This document shows, piece after piece, positions 48,383-58,388 of a DNA stretch of 64,000 nt. The stretch is taken from contig JAUIEU010000001.1 of assembly GCA_030429585.1 (NCBI GenBank), forward strand, positions 987,994 through 1,051,993, read 5' to 3'. The DNA is from a bacterium. GTDB lineage: Bacteria; Cyanobacteriota; Vampirovibrionia; Vampirovibrionales; Vampirovibrionaceae. Position numbers and translations under genes: made by a program. Below the pieces are notes generated by a model. It did not search any database, was not told where the DNA came from, and saw nothing but the letters and a program-made list of their open reading frames with translations. Each line of letters starts with the position of its first letter. Positions within the stretch are counted from its first letter, which is position 1.

Positions 48383-49759
48383 TTAGCCATTAATGGCGGA
48401 TGTTGCCCGCGGCAAAGGCTGTTTAAATAACCTGCTATAACGCTGGGCAAACTGCTCTTGCTCTGCTGTGGCCTTTTTACGGGTGTACCAGTTATTCATT
48501 AGTGGCGAAATAAGCCCTGTTAGCGCCGTGGCCCCCAACAGCCCCAGCCAACTGGCTTGTTTAGCGGCACGGTAAGCCCCGTGCTGGGTATCCCCATTAA
48601 CTGCGTTATACACTCGGTTTAGTTTTTTAAGGGCGGGTAGCCCCAGCCAACCTTTTTCCACAATGGGTAGGCCCCACCGCTTTTTTTGGAATAACCGCCC
48701 CAACACGCCGCCAAACAAATCATCGCCAACGGTATAGGTTACCGCCATTACACTGGTTTTAATAATGGATTCCCGCCGCTCGTGGTTATCCCTTGCCGAC
48801 AACACCTCTGCCAACATCCAGCCAGCAAACCCACCCCACGCCACAATCCATTTGCTCATAAAAATACCATTATTATAATCAAAGGCCTTGTTTAGCTTGC
48901 GCAGCGCTTTACCTACTAGGGATTTACCTTTGCTTTTAACCCCAGCTAGTATAATCAGTGGTAAGGTCGTATCCACCGCCAATACAGAAAGCACCGAGGT
49001 AATAAATTTTTTCCGCTTATTGGTGTCGTACTCTTTGGATTTTTCTTCTAAAAAAGTTTCGGTGGTGTAGTTAAACTCGCCGCTAAACCCCTTTCGGCCA
49101 GAAAGTCTCTCTGTCATTTCCTTTTTACCCCATACCGACGACAGGTTCGCAAAGGCAATTAACGCCACATCCAAGGCCACAATCCGCATTTTTGTTTTTA
49201 GCAACCGCTTCCTAAAAGCGGTATCTTTCAGGGCGGTGGTTAAGGCTTCTACCGATTTAAAGCCCACATCTTTTACCAACTGGGCCGCTTTTTCCGCGGA
49301 TACCGACGCCAAGGCACTGCCGTTTAACGCCCCCCAAGGTACCCGCAAGGGCGAGGTTCTACCCAGGTTAGCAATTCGATGGTTTAACCGATTAAACCAC
49401 CCCTGGCCATGCGGCTTAAATACCGGTTTTTTATTAAAATAATGGGCAAAATCTTTCCTAAAGCCATCTTCCGAGCGGTGGTTAATGCGTTTTTCTAAAA
49501 TAATAGGCCCAGCAATAGCAAGCAACAGCCACGGCACAGAAACCCAGGCCACTTCCAACCGTTCATAAACATTACGCGCCACCAACATGCCGGACGGCAT
49601 CAGGCCAAACAGCTCAATAAAGGAGCGGTTTAACACATCGTTATTATGAAACGCCACCGAAAAGGGCAGTCCACTGCGCACCCCAAAGCCCGGCGGTTGG
49701 CCTGACGGCCCAGCCTGAGTGCCCATGGCAGGTTTAGGAGATGAGGATAACGCTTGCAC
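48383..49759 (-). CDS. Hypothetical membrane-associated protein
   Basis: 458 aa; multiple hydrophobic segments; C-terminal GLISPLMNNWYTRKKATAEQE resembles VKFNEWYTNQEYKRLKTE of the 43500..44828 product. Confidence 0.68.
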   Translation of the reverse strand: MQALSSSPKPAMGTQAGPSGQPPGFGVRSGLPFSVAFHNNDVLNRSFIELFGLMPSGMLVARNVYERLEVAWVSVPWLLLAIAGPIILEKRINHRSEDGFRKDFAHYFNKKPVFKPHGQGWFNRLNHRIANLGRTSPLRVPWGALNGSALASVSAEKAAQLVKDVGFKSVEALTTALKDTAFRKRLLKTKMRIVALDVALIAFANLSSVWGKKEMTERLSGRKGFSGEFNYTTETFLEEKSKEYDTNKRKKFITSVLSVLAVDTTLPLIILAGVKSKGKSLVGKALRKLNKAFDYNNGIFMSKWIVAWGGFAGWMLAEVLSARDNHERRESIIKTSVMAVTYTVGDDLFGGVLGRLFQKKRWGLPIVEKGWLGLPALKKLNRVYNAVNGDTQHGAYRAAKQASWLGLLGATALTGLISPLMNNWYTRKKATAEQEQFAQRYSRLFKQPLPRATSAING

Positions 49760-49818
49760 AGGACCGTATTACAACCCAATACCATACCCCTAACAACGCC
49801 CCTGCAAAGCACGGATTG

Positions 49819-50736
49819 TTAGGCCGCCAATAACGCCGCCCCTAAGGAAAGCAACATATCCGGATGCTCAGAGAGCAACATTTCCGTCAGCAAGCCCTCA
49901 TCCGCCATGGCAGGCACCATCACTAAAAAATCATCGCTTAATTGTTCCAACAGCTTTAGCACAATGCCCTTTGGAAAAACCACACTGGCCCGTAGCAATT
50001 CTGGCATGGTTACCCGTTGGTAGGCGTGAGCTAAAAAGGCGTCACTCATCCGCATCAGCAGTTCGGGCTGTTTTTTAAATATATGAATCATTAACGGGTG
50101 CATGGCCTTGTAAGGCAAAAATTTCAATCCCTCTAATACCTGGCCCTTTTTCATGCGCTGTAGCATGGGCAGCATTTCTCGTTTACTTAGGTGCTCTATT
50201 TTTTGGCCTGTAATTTTTCCCATTAATAGTAATAAAAACTTTTTATCCAGCTGCATTAGCCGTTTAGCCAGCAAGCCCATGGGTAGCTGGTGGCTTTTTA
50301 ACATGTGGATCATCTCTGGCATGCGCATTTTTTCTACCAAATGCTTTAAGCCAAACATTTTAAGCAACAACTTCACTTGAATATGCATGGGGAGCATCCA
50401 TACCAGGCGTAGCAATTTTTCTCGGCTAAAAAACCGTAAGCCTCGCAATAACGTTTCTTTAGGCATTTGGGCCATAATGCGCAACCAATCGGGGCGACGC
50501 AACAGCTTTAAAATCATGGGGGCGTTTTTACTTAAATCCAGTAGTTTTAAAATCTCGCGGGCATCTTGCAGGCGCCAGTTATTCTCTTTTAAAAACCGGG
50601 TGCCATCCGTGCTTTTGGCTGGGTCTAAGTCTTTTTCTAAGGCAACGCCATTCAATTTTTTCAAATCAATATAGCTAACCTGTTTCGCCGCCATGGCCGC
50701 CAATAAATTTTCCGCCAGTATGGCATCAATTTTCAC
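49819..50736 (-). CDS. Met/Leu-rich alpha-helical repeat protein (superficially MgtE-N/FliG-like)
   Basis: 305 aa with recurring LLxxL(P/F)xxxLLxxL modules, e.g. KETLLRGLRFFSREKLLRLVWMLPMHIQVKLLLKMFGL. Confidence 0.7.
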   Translation of the reverse strand: MKIDAILAENLLAAMAAKQVSYIDLKKLNGVALEKDLDPAKSTDGTRFLKENNWRLQDAREILKLLDLSKNAPMILKLLRRPDWLRIMAQMPKETLLRGLRFFSREKLLRLVWMLPMHIQVKLLLKMFGLKHLVEKMRMPEMIHMLKSHQLPMGLLAKRLMQLDKKFLLLLMGKITGQKIEHLSKREMLPMLQRMKKGQVLEGLKFLPYKAMHPLMIHIFKKQPELLMRMSDAFLAHAYQRVTMPELLRASVVFPKGIVLKLLEQLSDDFLVMVPAMADEGLLTEMLLSEHPDMLLSLGAALLAA

Positions 50737-50772
50737 AACCGTTCCTCAAGTCTCAATAAAGCAATAACCAGC

Positions 50773-50920
50773 AGAGAGTGGGTTATTTGGCGGAAGGACG
50801 CCGTAGTTTCTAGGAAGCCTTAAACGTAGCGACAGGAGCGTATAAACACATACGTGACTGAGCGAGGATTGAGGATGACACCGAAAATACAAGTCATCAC
50901 GTCAAATAACACATCTCTCT
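50773..50920. repeat. Imperfect inverted repeat enclosing ~107 bp with further internal hairpins (MITE-like or structured RNA)
   Basis: Left arm GAGAGTGGGTTATTTGGCG, right arm CGTCAAATAACACATCTCTC; internal CGTAT-aaacac-ATACG and GATGAC-accgaaaatacaa-GTCATC. Confidence 0.65.
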
Positions 50921-50999
50921 ATGGAACGTATCGGCAAAACCACGTCTAGTCTTTAATATATCCTGCTATAATAGGCTTGTTCACTGTGGAGATACGCCC

Positions 51000-53513
51000 T
51001 TGTTCACTCGTCATCGTTATTTACTCGCCCTGCCCTTAGGCCTACTGCTGGCGCTTGTACTGCTGGCCCAACCTGTACTGGCCATGTCGCCAGCGGCATT
51101 AAAGTTGTACCAAACCGGCATGGCTGCCCTGCGCGATAACCAACCGACCCAGGCCCTCAATGCCTTTGAATCCGCTTTAAGCAAAACCCCCAACGATGCT
51201 GTACTGCATCAGGTAATGGGCGAAACTTACAGCCAACTAGGCCAACACCAAGCCGCGCTTAACCACTATACGCAAGTACTGCAACTCCACCCCCGCGATA
51301 CAGGTGCCCTATTAAGCATTGGCCGCGAATGGGAAGCGTTAAACGAACCTGCCAAAGCCCTAGACGCCTACGCCACCGTGCTGCAACGCCAGCCCGATTA
51401 CGCCTTTGCCCACTATGCCATTGCCCAAGTAGAGCTAAAGCAGCAGCATTGGCCCATGGCCATTAGTGCCCTACAGCGGTTTTTGCAAACCTACCCCCAA
51501 CACCTACAAGCACGGCGCCAACTGGCCAACGCTTACAAAGCCAATGGCCAGCCTAAAAAGGCGGTAGAGGTATATGAGCAGTTGTCTTCGGATTTTCCTA
51601 CGGAATTTACCGACCGCCTGCCCTTGGCCCGCGCCCTAAATGCCAGCCAACAACACCAAAAGGCCTTACAAATACTTCAGCAAGACAGCGTTAAAACCGG
51701 GTTTGCTTCGCCAGAAGTATTAAACGAGCAAGGCTACGCCCACCTAGCCCTAGGCAATGCTGGCTTTGCCCGCGATGCCTTTGTGCAAGCCTTTCAACAA
51801 TCGCCAGACAACCCGGCCACCCAGCTTGGGCTGGCCCAAGCCTACCTACAAACCCACCAGGCAGATAGCGCCATCCCCTTATTTTTAAGCTACACCATCG
51901 AACACCCGAGTGATCTCCACGCCCAGCAACAACTGGGGCAGGCCTACCTGCAAACCCAACAGTTAGAACGCGCCATTAGCACCCTAACCCCCCTATTAGA
52001 CAACCCCACCAATACCAACGAAACCCTATACTGGCTGCGCAGCAACATTGCCTTGGCCCACCAACAATTAGATACCCCCGAGCAACCCGCCCCCCAGCAC
52101 CTACAGCAGGCCATTGCCCTATACGAACGCATTGGCGAAGAAGCCGCCCAACAGCAAGACTGGGCCACCCTAACCAACCTGGCGCTGGCCTACCACCAAC
52201 AAGGCCAGCTGCCCCAAGCCCTAACCCTATACCAAGCACTACTTAACCAACCGGATACCGCCACCCACGCCACCTTAAAAGGCGATGCCGCCCGCGCCAT
52301 GGTGGCTGCCGCCAACACCGCCTTAGCCAACAACGATACCCAAACTGCCAAAACATGGTTACAACAGGCCAACACCCTATCTACCCATGCCCAACAACCC
52401 ATCCCAGAAATTAGCTTACTCAACGCCAGCATTGCCCTGTCGGACTATCACCACACCCTAAACAATGACAACACCACAAACGCATCGGCAAGCCCTGTGC
52501 CAGCCCCCTTACTAGCAACGCCTTCGGTACGGTACCACCAAGCCCTAGCTGCCAATCACCAAGCCTTGGTTCACTGGCCCAACGAACCCAATCTTATCCA
52601 ACAGCGGGTAGAATTATTACTAAACAACCCTAGCGAAACAGGCGACCCCTCTAAAGATACGCTAACCGCCACCCAGCAATTACTGCGCAGCGCTGTAGAC
52701 GACTATATGCTGGCGGATGATACCGATAAATCCATGCTTCCGGCGCCCTTATTGCTGGCCAAAGCCCAGCTAGCCTACGCCGAAAACAGCCTGTCGGACG
52801 CCACTAACCAGTACCAAAACTATCTTAACCACCCCAACATTAACCTTACTGCCAACGAACAAGCTGCCCATTGGCTAACCTTGGCCCAATGGTACCAAGC
52901 TGCCAAACAGCCTAATAATGTGTTAAATGCCACCCAACGTGCCACCGAATTAGACGATACCAATGTGGCGGCTTGGACAAACCTGGCCACCCTACACGCC
53001 CAAAACAAACAATGGGAGCAGGCCAAGGCAGCCTACCAACAGGCCCTACACGCCCAGCCAAACGCCCCTACCGCCTTATACGGGCTAGCCGTTACCTACG
53101 AGCAACTTAAGCAGCCTGCGCTGGCTATCCCCCAGTACCAAGCCTACCTTACCAGCGGCAATGCCGATTATGCTGATGTATCTAAACAGCGCTTAACTGC
53201 TTTGCTAAAAACCGTGCCCAAAACCCCAGCGCCTATAGCGCCAAAGCAGCCTTCAGCCAGTGTTACACCAGCTGCCAACCCTCAAAACACTATAGTGACT
53301 GAACCCATTAACGCGGCGCCGGCGACCAATGTTATCCCCGGCCAGCCTATGAATTTTACCATTGGTGGCAAAAAACCGATTAATATTCGCCTGAATGTGA
53401 ACGAGATCCACATGCCTGCTGCCATTAGTGCCCCCGCCACCGAAGTTACTGCTGACCCCACCCCTGTGGCGCCCATGCCTGCCTTGCGTTATGATGCCCA
53501 GCCCATGGATTAA
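51000..53513 (+). CDS. Tetratricopeptide repeat protein with signal peptide
   Basis: Many TPR units (e.g. ALHQVMGETYSQLGQHQAALNHYTQVLQLHPRD); hydrophobic N-terminus LLALPLGLLLALVLLAQPVLA. Confidence 0.93.
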   Translation: MFTRHRYLLALPLGLLLALVLLAQPVLAMSPAALKLYQTGMAALRDNQPTQALNAFESALSKTPNDAVLHQVMGETYSQLGQHQAALNHYTQVLQLHPRDTGALLSIGREWEALNEPAKALDAYATVLQRQPDYAFAHYAIAQVELKQQHWPMAISALQRFLQTYPQHLQARRQLANAYKANGQPKKAVEVYEQLSSDFPTEFTDRLPLARALNASQQHQKALQILQQDSVKTGFASPEVLNEQGYAHLALGNAGFARDAFVQAFQQSPDNPATQLGLAQAYLQTHQADSAIPLFLSYTIEHPSDLHAQQQLGQAYLQTQQLERAISTLTPLLDNPTNTNETLYWLRSNIALAHQQLDTPEQPAPQHLQQAIALYERIGEEAAQQQDWATLTNLALAYHQQGQLPQALTLYQALLNQPDTATHATLKGDAARAMVAAANTALANNDTQTAKTWLQQANTLSTHAQQPIPEISLLNASIALSDYHHTLNNDNTTNASASPVPAPLLATPSVRYHQALAANHQALVHWPNEPNLIQQRVELLLNNPSETGDPSKDTLTATQQLLRSAVDDYMLADDTDKSMLPAPLLLAKAQLAYAENSLSDATNQYQNYLNHPNINLTANEQAAHWLTLAQWYQAAKQPNNVLNATQRATELDDTNVAAWTNLATLHAQNKQWEQAKAAYQQALHAQPNAPTALYGLAVTYEQLKQPALAIPQYQAYLTSGNADYADVSKQRLTALLKTVPKTPAPIAPKQPSASVTPAANPQNTIVTEPINAAPATNVIPGQPMNFTIGGKKPINIRLNVNEIHMPAAISAPATEVTADPTPVAPMPALRYDAQPMD

Positions 53514-53564
53514 TACCCCCACAAGGTATCTGCTTTTTTACCAAATTAATGCCAGAGCAAATTT

Positions 53565-54194
53565 ATGACAATTACGATTGAAACGATTACCCACGCCCCC
53601 TTTAACGCCAACAGCTATATTATCCATAAGCAAGGCAGCACCGATGCGTTTTTAGTGGATTGCGGGCGCGACTGCCGCGCCATTAAACAGTATTTAAATA
53701 CCAACAACTTAGAATACGAAGACGTGTTACATACCCACGCCTTTATTGAGTGCCTAGAAGGCCAACCCACCCTGCGCGAAACCGATGACCTAATTGCCCA
53801 CATGAGCCCCATGGATGAATTTTGGCTAGCGCACTTGGATACCCAAGCCATTGTATTAAGCGTAGAGACCGTGCCCCAAGCCTTTGTCGACCAACAAGTA
53901 CTTCATGATGATGTACTGACCTGCGCTGGGCTAGACGTGCACGTGATTGAAACCCCTGGCATTAGCCCTGGCAGTATTACCTACTATGTACCCGAAGCGA
54001 ACGCCGCCTTTGTCGGTGATGTTATCCGCGATGGTGGGTTGGGGCCGCTGGATTTACCCTACACCAGCGCCAAAAACCTGCGTGATTCCATTGAGCAACG
54101 CCTGCTAACCTTGCCAGAAGATACCATGCTATACCCTAGCCGTGGCCCAGCCATGGTGGTAAGCCAACTAAAAAACCTTGCTGTCCCAGCCTAA
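53565..54194 (+). CDS. Metallo-beta-lactamase-fold protein with degenerate metal-binding motifs
   Basis: Fold motifs aligned by eye: NSYIIH..DAFLVDCG, VLHTHAFIECLEG, IETPGISPGSITYYVPE..AAFVGDVI, LYPSRGPAMVV. Confidence 0.8.
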   Translation: MTITIETITHAPFNANSYIIHKQGSTDAFLVDCGRDCRAIKQYLNTNNLEYEDVLHTHAFIECLEGQPTLRETDDLIAHMSPMDEFWLAHLDTQAIVLSVETVPQAFVDQQVLHDDVLTCAGLDVHVIETPGISPGSITYYVPEANAAFVGDVIRDGGLGPLDLPYTSAKNLRDSIEQRLLTLPEDTMLYPSRGPAMVVSQLKNLAVPA

Positions 54195-54221
54195 AAGAAT
54201 ACGCTCCACTCTATAAAGGAC

Positions 54222-54455
54222 AATTCAGCGGCTAAAGCCGGTGCGGGGTGTAGAATGCGACGCATGAACACCCCAGCAGACCAATCGGCGGGTAAGCATT
54301 GCCCGTGATGCTAAAAAATTGGCAAGCGCAGCCGCCGTTGGAAAGGCGCATAGCAAGCGTACCGTCACATAACTAACGTTAGGGAGAGGTTTGGAGACAC
54401 CCTGTCTCCAATGGGAGTGGAGAGGGCTAGTCCTCTCCAAAAAAATCTAACCGTC
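54222..54455 (+). ncRNA. Copy 2 of the repeated structured intergenic element; strand inferred
   Basis: GCGGCT(54228-54233)/AGCCGC(54330-54335); GGGGTGT(54245-54251)/ACACCCC(54268-54274); GGAGACA-ccc-TGTCTCC(54393-54409); GGAGAGG/CCTCTCC(54419-54438). Confidence 0.7.
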
Positions 54456-54474
54456 GTAAAAAAGTAATTCTAAA

Positions 54475-54915
54475 CTATTTACGATATTCAACGGTCACAT
54501 CGGTGCTAATGCCGCCACGGGGGGTCATAACGGCGCTAACTTTTAGGTATTTTGGGTTAATGGCGGCAATAATATCATCGCGCACTTTATTAACCGCATT
54601 TTCGTAAAAAATACCTACATTACGGTAACCCAACATGTAATATTTAAAGGCTTTTAGCTCTATTACATGGGTATCAGGTTGGTACTCTACGGTAATGTCG
54701 CCAAAATCAGGCAGGCCTGTCATGGGGCACACGGCGGTAAATTCTGGGCAGCGGATGGTAATGGTGTAATCGCGGTCGGCATTCGTGTTTTCCCATGCTT
54801 CAATGGGGCTAAACTGCATAGCCTCGGGGGTGGTTACTGGGCAAATTTTAGTAATATCGCTATTTTGCGGGGCACCGGTGGGCGATAATTTTCGATCGGA
54901 AGCAGCAGTAGGCAT
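54475..54915 (-). CDS. queF: NADPH-dependent 7-cyano-7-deazaguanine reductase
   Basis: CPEFTAVCPMTGLPDFGDITVEYQPD, VIELKAFKYYMLGYRNVGIFYENAVNKVRDD, MTPRGGIST. Confidence 0.95.
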   Translation of the reverse strand: MPTAASDRKLSPTGAPQNSDITKICPVTTPEAMQFSPIEAWENTNADRDYTITIRCPEFTAVCPMTGLPDFGDITVEYQPDTHVIELKAFKYYMLGYRNVGIFYENAVNKVRDDIIAAINPKYLKVSAVMTPRGGISTDVTVEYRK

Positions 54916-55065
54916 AGGGGCTATCTCTATTATTAAATTAGTAAAGAATGCCCCTATTGTAAGCCCTCATAGGTCTGCGTCTACCAAACAGGCAGCCTTG
55001 CTGTGCTTATGGCACAATATGGCCACTTATTAATTGGATTATTGGCAAGTAGGAGCCACCGCCCC

Positions 55066-56676
55066 ATGGATACCTTAACCAGCACCCTTCAGCCTGGCAG
55101 CGAGCTATTTACCGAAAATACCACGGCTATGGACGAGCACGTTAACCTATTAAAAGAACGGCTAACCCAAGTGCACCAAGGCGGCGGCGACACCCTGATA
55201 GCCAAACACCAAAAACGCGGCAAACTGTTTGTACGAGACCGTATTAACACCCTGCTAGACGAAGGTAGCCCTTTTTTAGAAATTAGCGCCCTAGCCGCAT
55301 GGGATATGTACGAAGGTGCTGCCCCCGGCGCCGGTGTGGTGGCTGGTGTGGGCACGGTGCACGGCACCCCCTGCATGATTGTGGCCAATGATGCCACCGT
55401 AAAAGGCGGCACGTATTTCCCCATGACGGTAAAAAAACACCTGCGCGCCCAAGAGATTGCCGAACAAAACCACCTGCCGTGTATTTACTTGGTAGATAGC
55501 GGCGGCGCGTTTTTGCCGCTTCAGGCAGAGGTTTTCCCCGATAAAGAACATTTTGGACGGATTTTCTATAATCAGGCCCAGATGAGTGCTAAAAAGATTC
55601 CGCAAATTGCAGTGGTAATGGGCAGCTGTACCGCCGGTGGGGCCTACGTGCCCGCCATGTGCGATGAAACTATTATTGTGAAAGAGCAAGGCACTATTTT
55701 CCTCGGTGGCCCACCCCTAGTAAAAGCCGCTACGGGCGAAGAAGTAAGCGCCGAAGAGCTGGGCGGGGCCGATACCCACTGCCGTATTAGTGGCGTTAGC
55801 GACCACTACGCCATGGATGACGAAGACGCCCTAGCCATTACCCGCAACATTGTAGAAAACTTAAACCGCCCCAAGCAACATTGGCTAAACCGTTCTGCCC
55901 CGCAAGAGCCTGCTTTTCCGGCAGATGACTTGTATAGCATTGTGAATGCGGATACCAAAAAGCCCTTCGATATCCATGATGTAATTGCGCGCCTCGTCGA
56001 TGGCAGTGAATTCCACGAATTTAAAGCTCTGTACGGCAGCACGCTGGTGTGCGGTTTTGCCAAAATTTGGGGCTACCCCGTCGGTATTATTGCCAACAAC
56101 GGCGTGCTATTTAGCGAAAGTGCCCAAAAAGGCGCCCACTTTGTAGAACTGTGCTGTCAGCGCAATATTCCGCTAGTGTTTTTACAAAATATTACTGGCT
56201 TTATGGTGGGCAAACAGTACGAGCATGGCGGCATTGCCAAAGATGGCGCCAAGTTTGTGATGGCCGTTAGTAACGCCAACGTGCCCAAACTCACCATGAT
56301 TATTGGCGGCAGTTACGGCGCCGGTAACTACGGCATGTGCGGCCGCGCGTACAATCCTCGCTTTTTGTGGATGTGGCCCAATGCCCGCATTAGCGTGATG
56401 GGGGGCGAACAAGCCGCCAATGTACTGCTAACCGTTAAACGAGATCAACTGGCTGCTAAAGGCAAACCCGCCATGACGCCTGAGGAAGAAGCTGCCTTTA
56501 AACAACCGATTTTGGATAAATACGAGGCCGAAAGCAGCGCTTATTACAGCACCGCCCGCCTATGGGATGACGGTATTATCGACCCCAAAGACAGCCGCAC
56601 CGTGCTTGGTTTATCGCTGGCCACCTGCGCCAATGGCCCCATAGAAGAGCACAAGCAGGGCGTCTTTAGGATGTAA
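55066..56676 (+). CDS. Acyl-CoA carboxylase beta (carboxyltransferase) subunit, methylcrotonyl-CoA carboxylase-like; start likely 55066
   Basis: [133 protein letters not shown]. Confidence 0.93.
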   Translation: MDTLTSTLQPGSELFTENTTAMDEHVNLLKERLTQVHQGGGDTLIAKHQKRGKLFVRDRINTLLDEGSPFLEISALAAWDMYEGAAPGAGVVAGVGTVHGTPCMIVANDATVKGGTYFPMTVKKHLRAQEIAEQNHLPCIYLVDSGGAFLPLQAEVFPDKEHFGRIFYNQAQMSAKKIPQIAVVMGSCTAGGAYVPAMCDETIIVKEQGTIFLGGPPLVKAATGEEVSAEELGGADTHCRISGVSDHYAMDDEDALAITRNIVENLNRPKQHWLNRSAPQEPAFPADDLYSIVNADTKKPFDIHDVIARLVDGSEFHEFKALYGSTLVCGFAKIWGYPVGIIANNGVLFSESAQKGAHFVELCCQRNIPLVFLQNITGFMVGKQYEHGGIAKDGAKFVMAVSNANVPKLTMIIGGSYGAGNYGMCGRAYNPRFLWMWPNARISVMGGEQAANVLLTVKRDQLAAKGKPAMTPEEEAAFKQPILDKYEAESSAYYSTARLWDDGIIDPKDSRTVLGLSLATCANGPIEEHKQGVFRM

Positions 56677-56733
56677 GCAATTTAATCGACAATTTGTTTT
56701 AATTTAGGGTAATAACAATCTTGAAACTTATAA

Positions 56734-57122
56734 ATGATGAATATTGCTATCTACCCAAAGTTTGGTCTCAATTGGCTTAAAACAAGTTATGAAGGGGCCA
56801 AGTTACTTAAAGAACATGGCTTTACTCGCAACGATGAAGTCATCGTCCTAACCTAAGCAGCCCTCAAGAATGTAAAAGTCGCTTTTTAAATACAGGTGTT
56901 CATTATGTTGAAGTACTTGATGTTAAGGTGCTTGACGTTAACGTACCTGAGACACCAGACGATAAGCGACAAACGGCACAAGCTTTCTTAAACACGCAAT
57001 ACATATATAACGAATTGCCACTAGGTGACCCCAGCGATATGGCGAAGAAAGCTTCTAACTTAGATAGCTTTACTAAAACTGGACTAGTAAAATTTAACCT
57101 TTCTGACAGTACCAAAGAGTAA
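56734..57122 (+). pseudogene. Frameshifted ORF pair, likely a degraded gene
   Basis: ATG 56734 frame reads MMNIAIYPKFGLNWLKTSYEGAKLLKEHGFTRNDEVIVLT* (stop at 56854-56856); the -1 frame continues LSSPQECKSRFLNTGVHYVEVLDVKVLDVNVPETPDDKRQ...STKE* to 57122. Confidence 0.5.
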
Positions 57123-57245
57123 ACCGCCAAAAGTACAAATAAGATTGAAGGCCCGTCATATAATATTAAGGTGTTCGCAATTGCCTTATATTGTTGGTAT
57201 GCTTGGTTTAACCTAATTATTTAATGTGCCAAGGAGACACTATAA

Positions 57246-58265
<1,020 letters not shown>

Positions 58266-58289
58266 ACTAAATAACAACCAACCCTTTTG

Positions 58290-58322
58290 GAGCCCCCTGT
58301 TAGTTTGCCTGACAGGGGGCTC
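58290..58322 (+). terminator. Strong hairpin between gap and tpiA (terminator/attenuator)
   Basis: GAGCCCCCTGT-tagtttgcctg-ACAGGGGGCTC then TACTTTATT. Confidence 0.7.
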
Positions 58323-58388
58323 TACTTTATTCGCCCCTGCGCTCTTGGTAAAGTGTGCCTACTATTATCAACGCACAGGCCCCTTTTC

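Noticed and set aside
43500-49759. Possibility that the cluster of large unknown genes is a phage or defence island
   Set aside because: No integrase, phage structural, nuclease or toxin signatures; interleaved with housekeeping rpmE/prfA.
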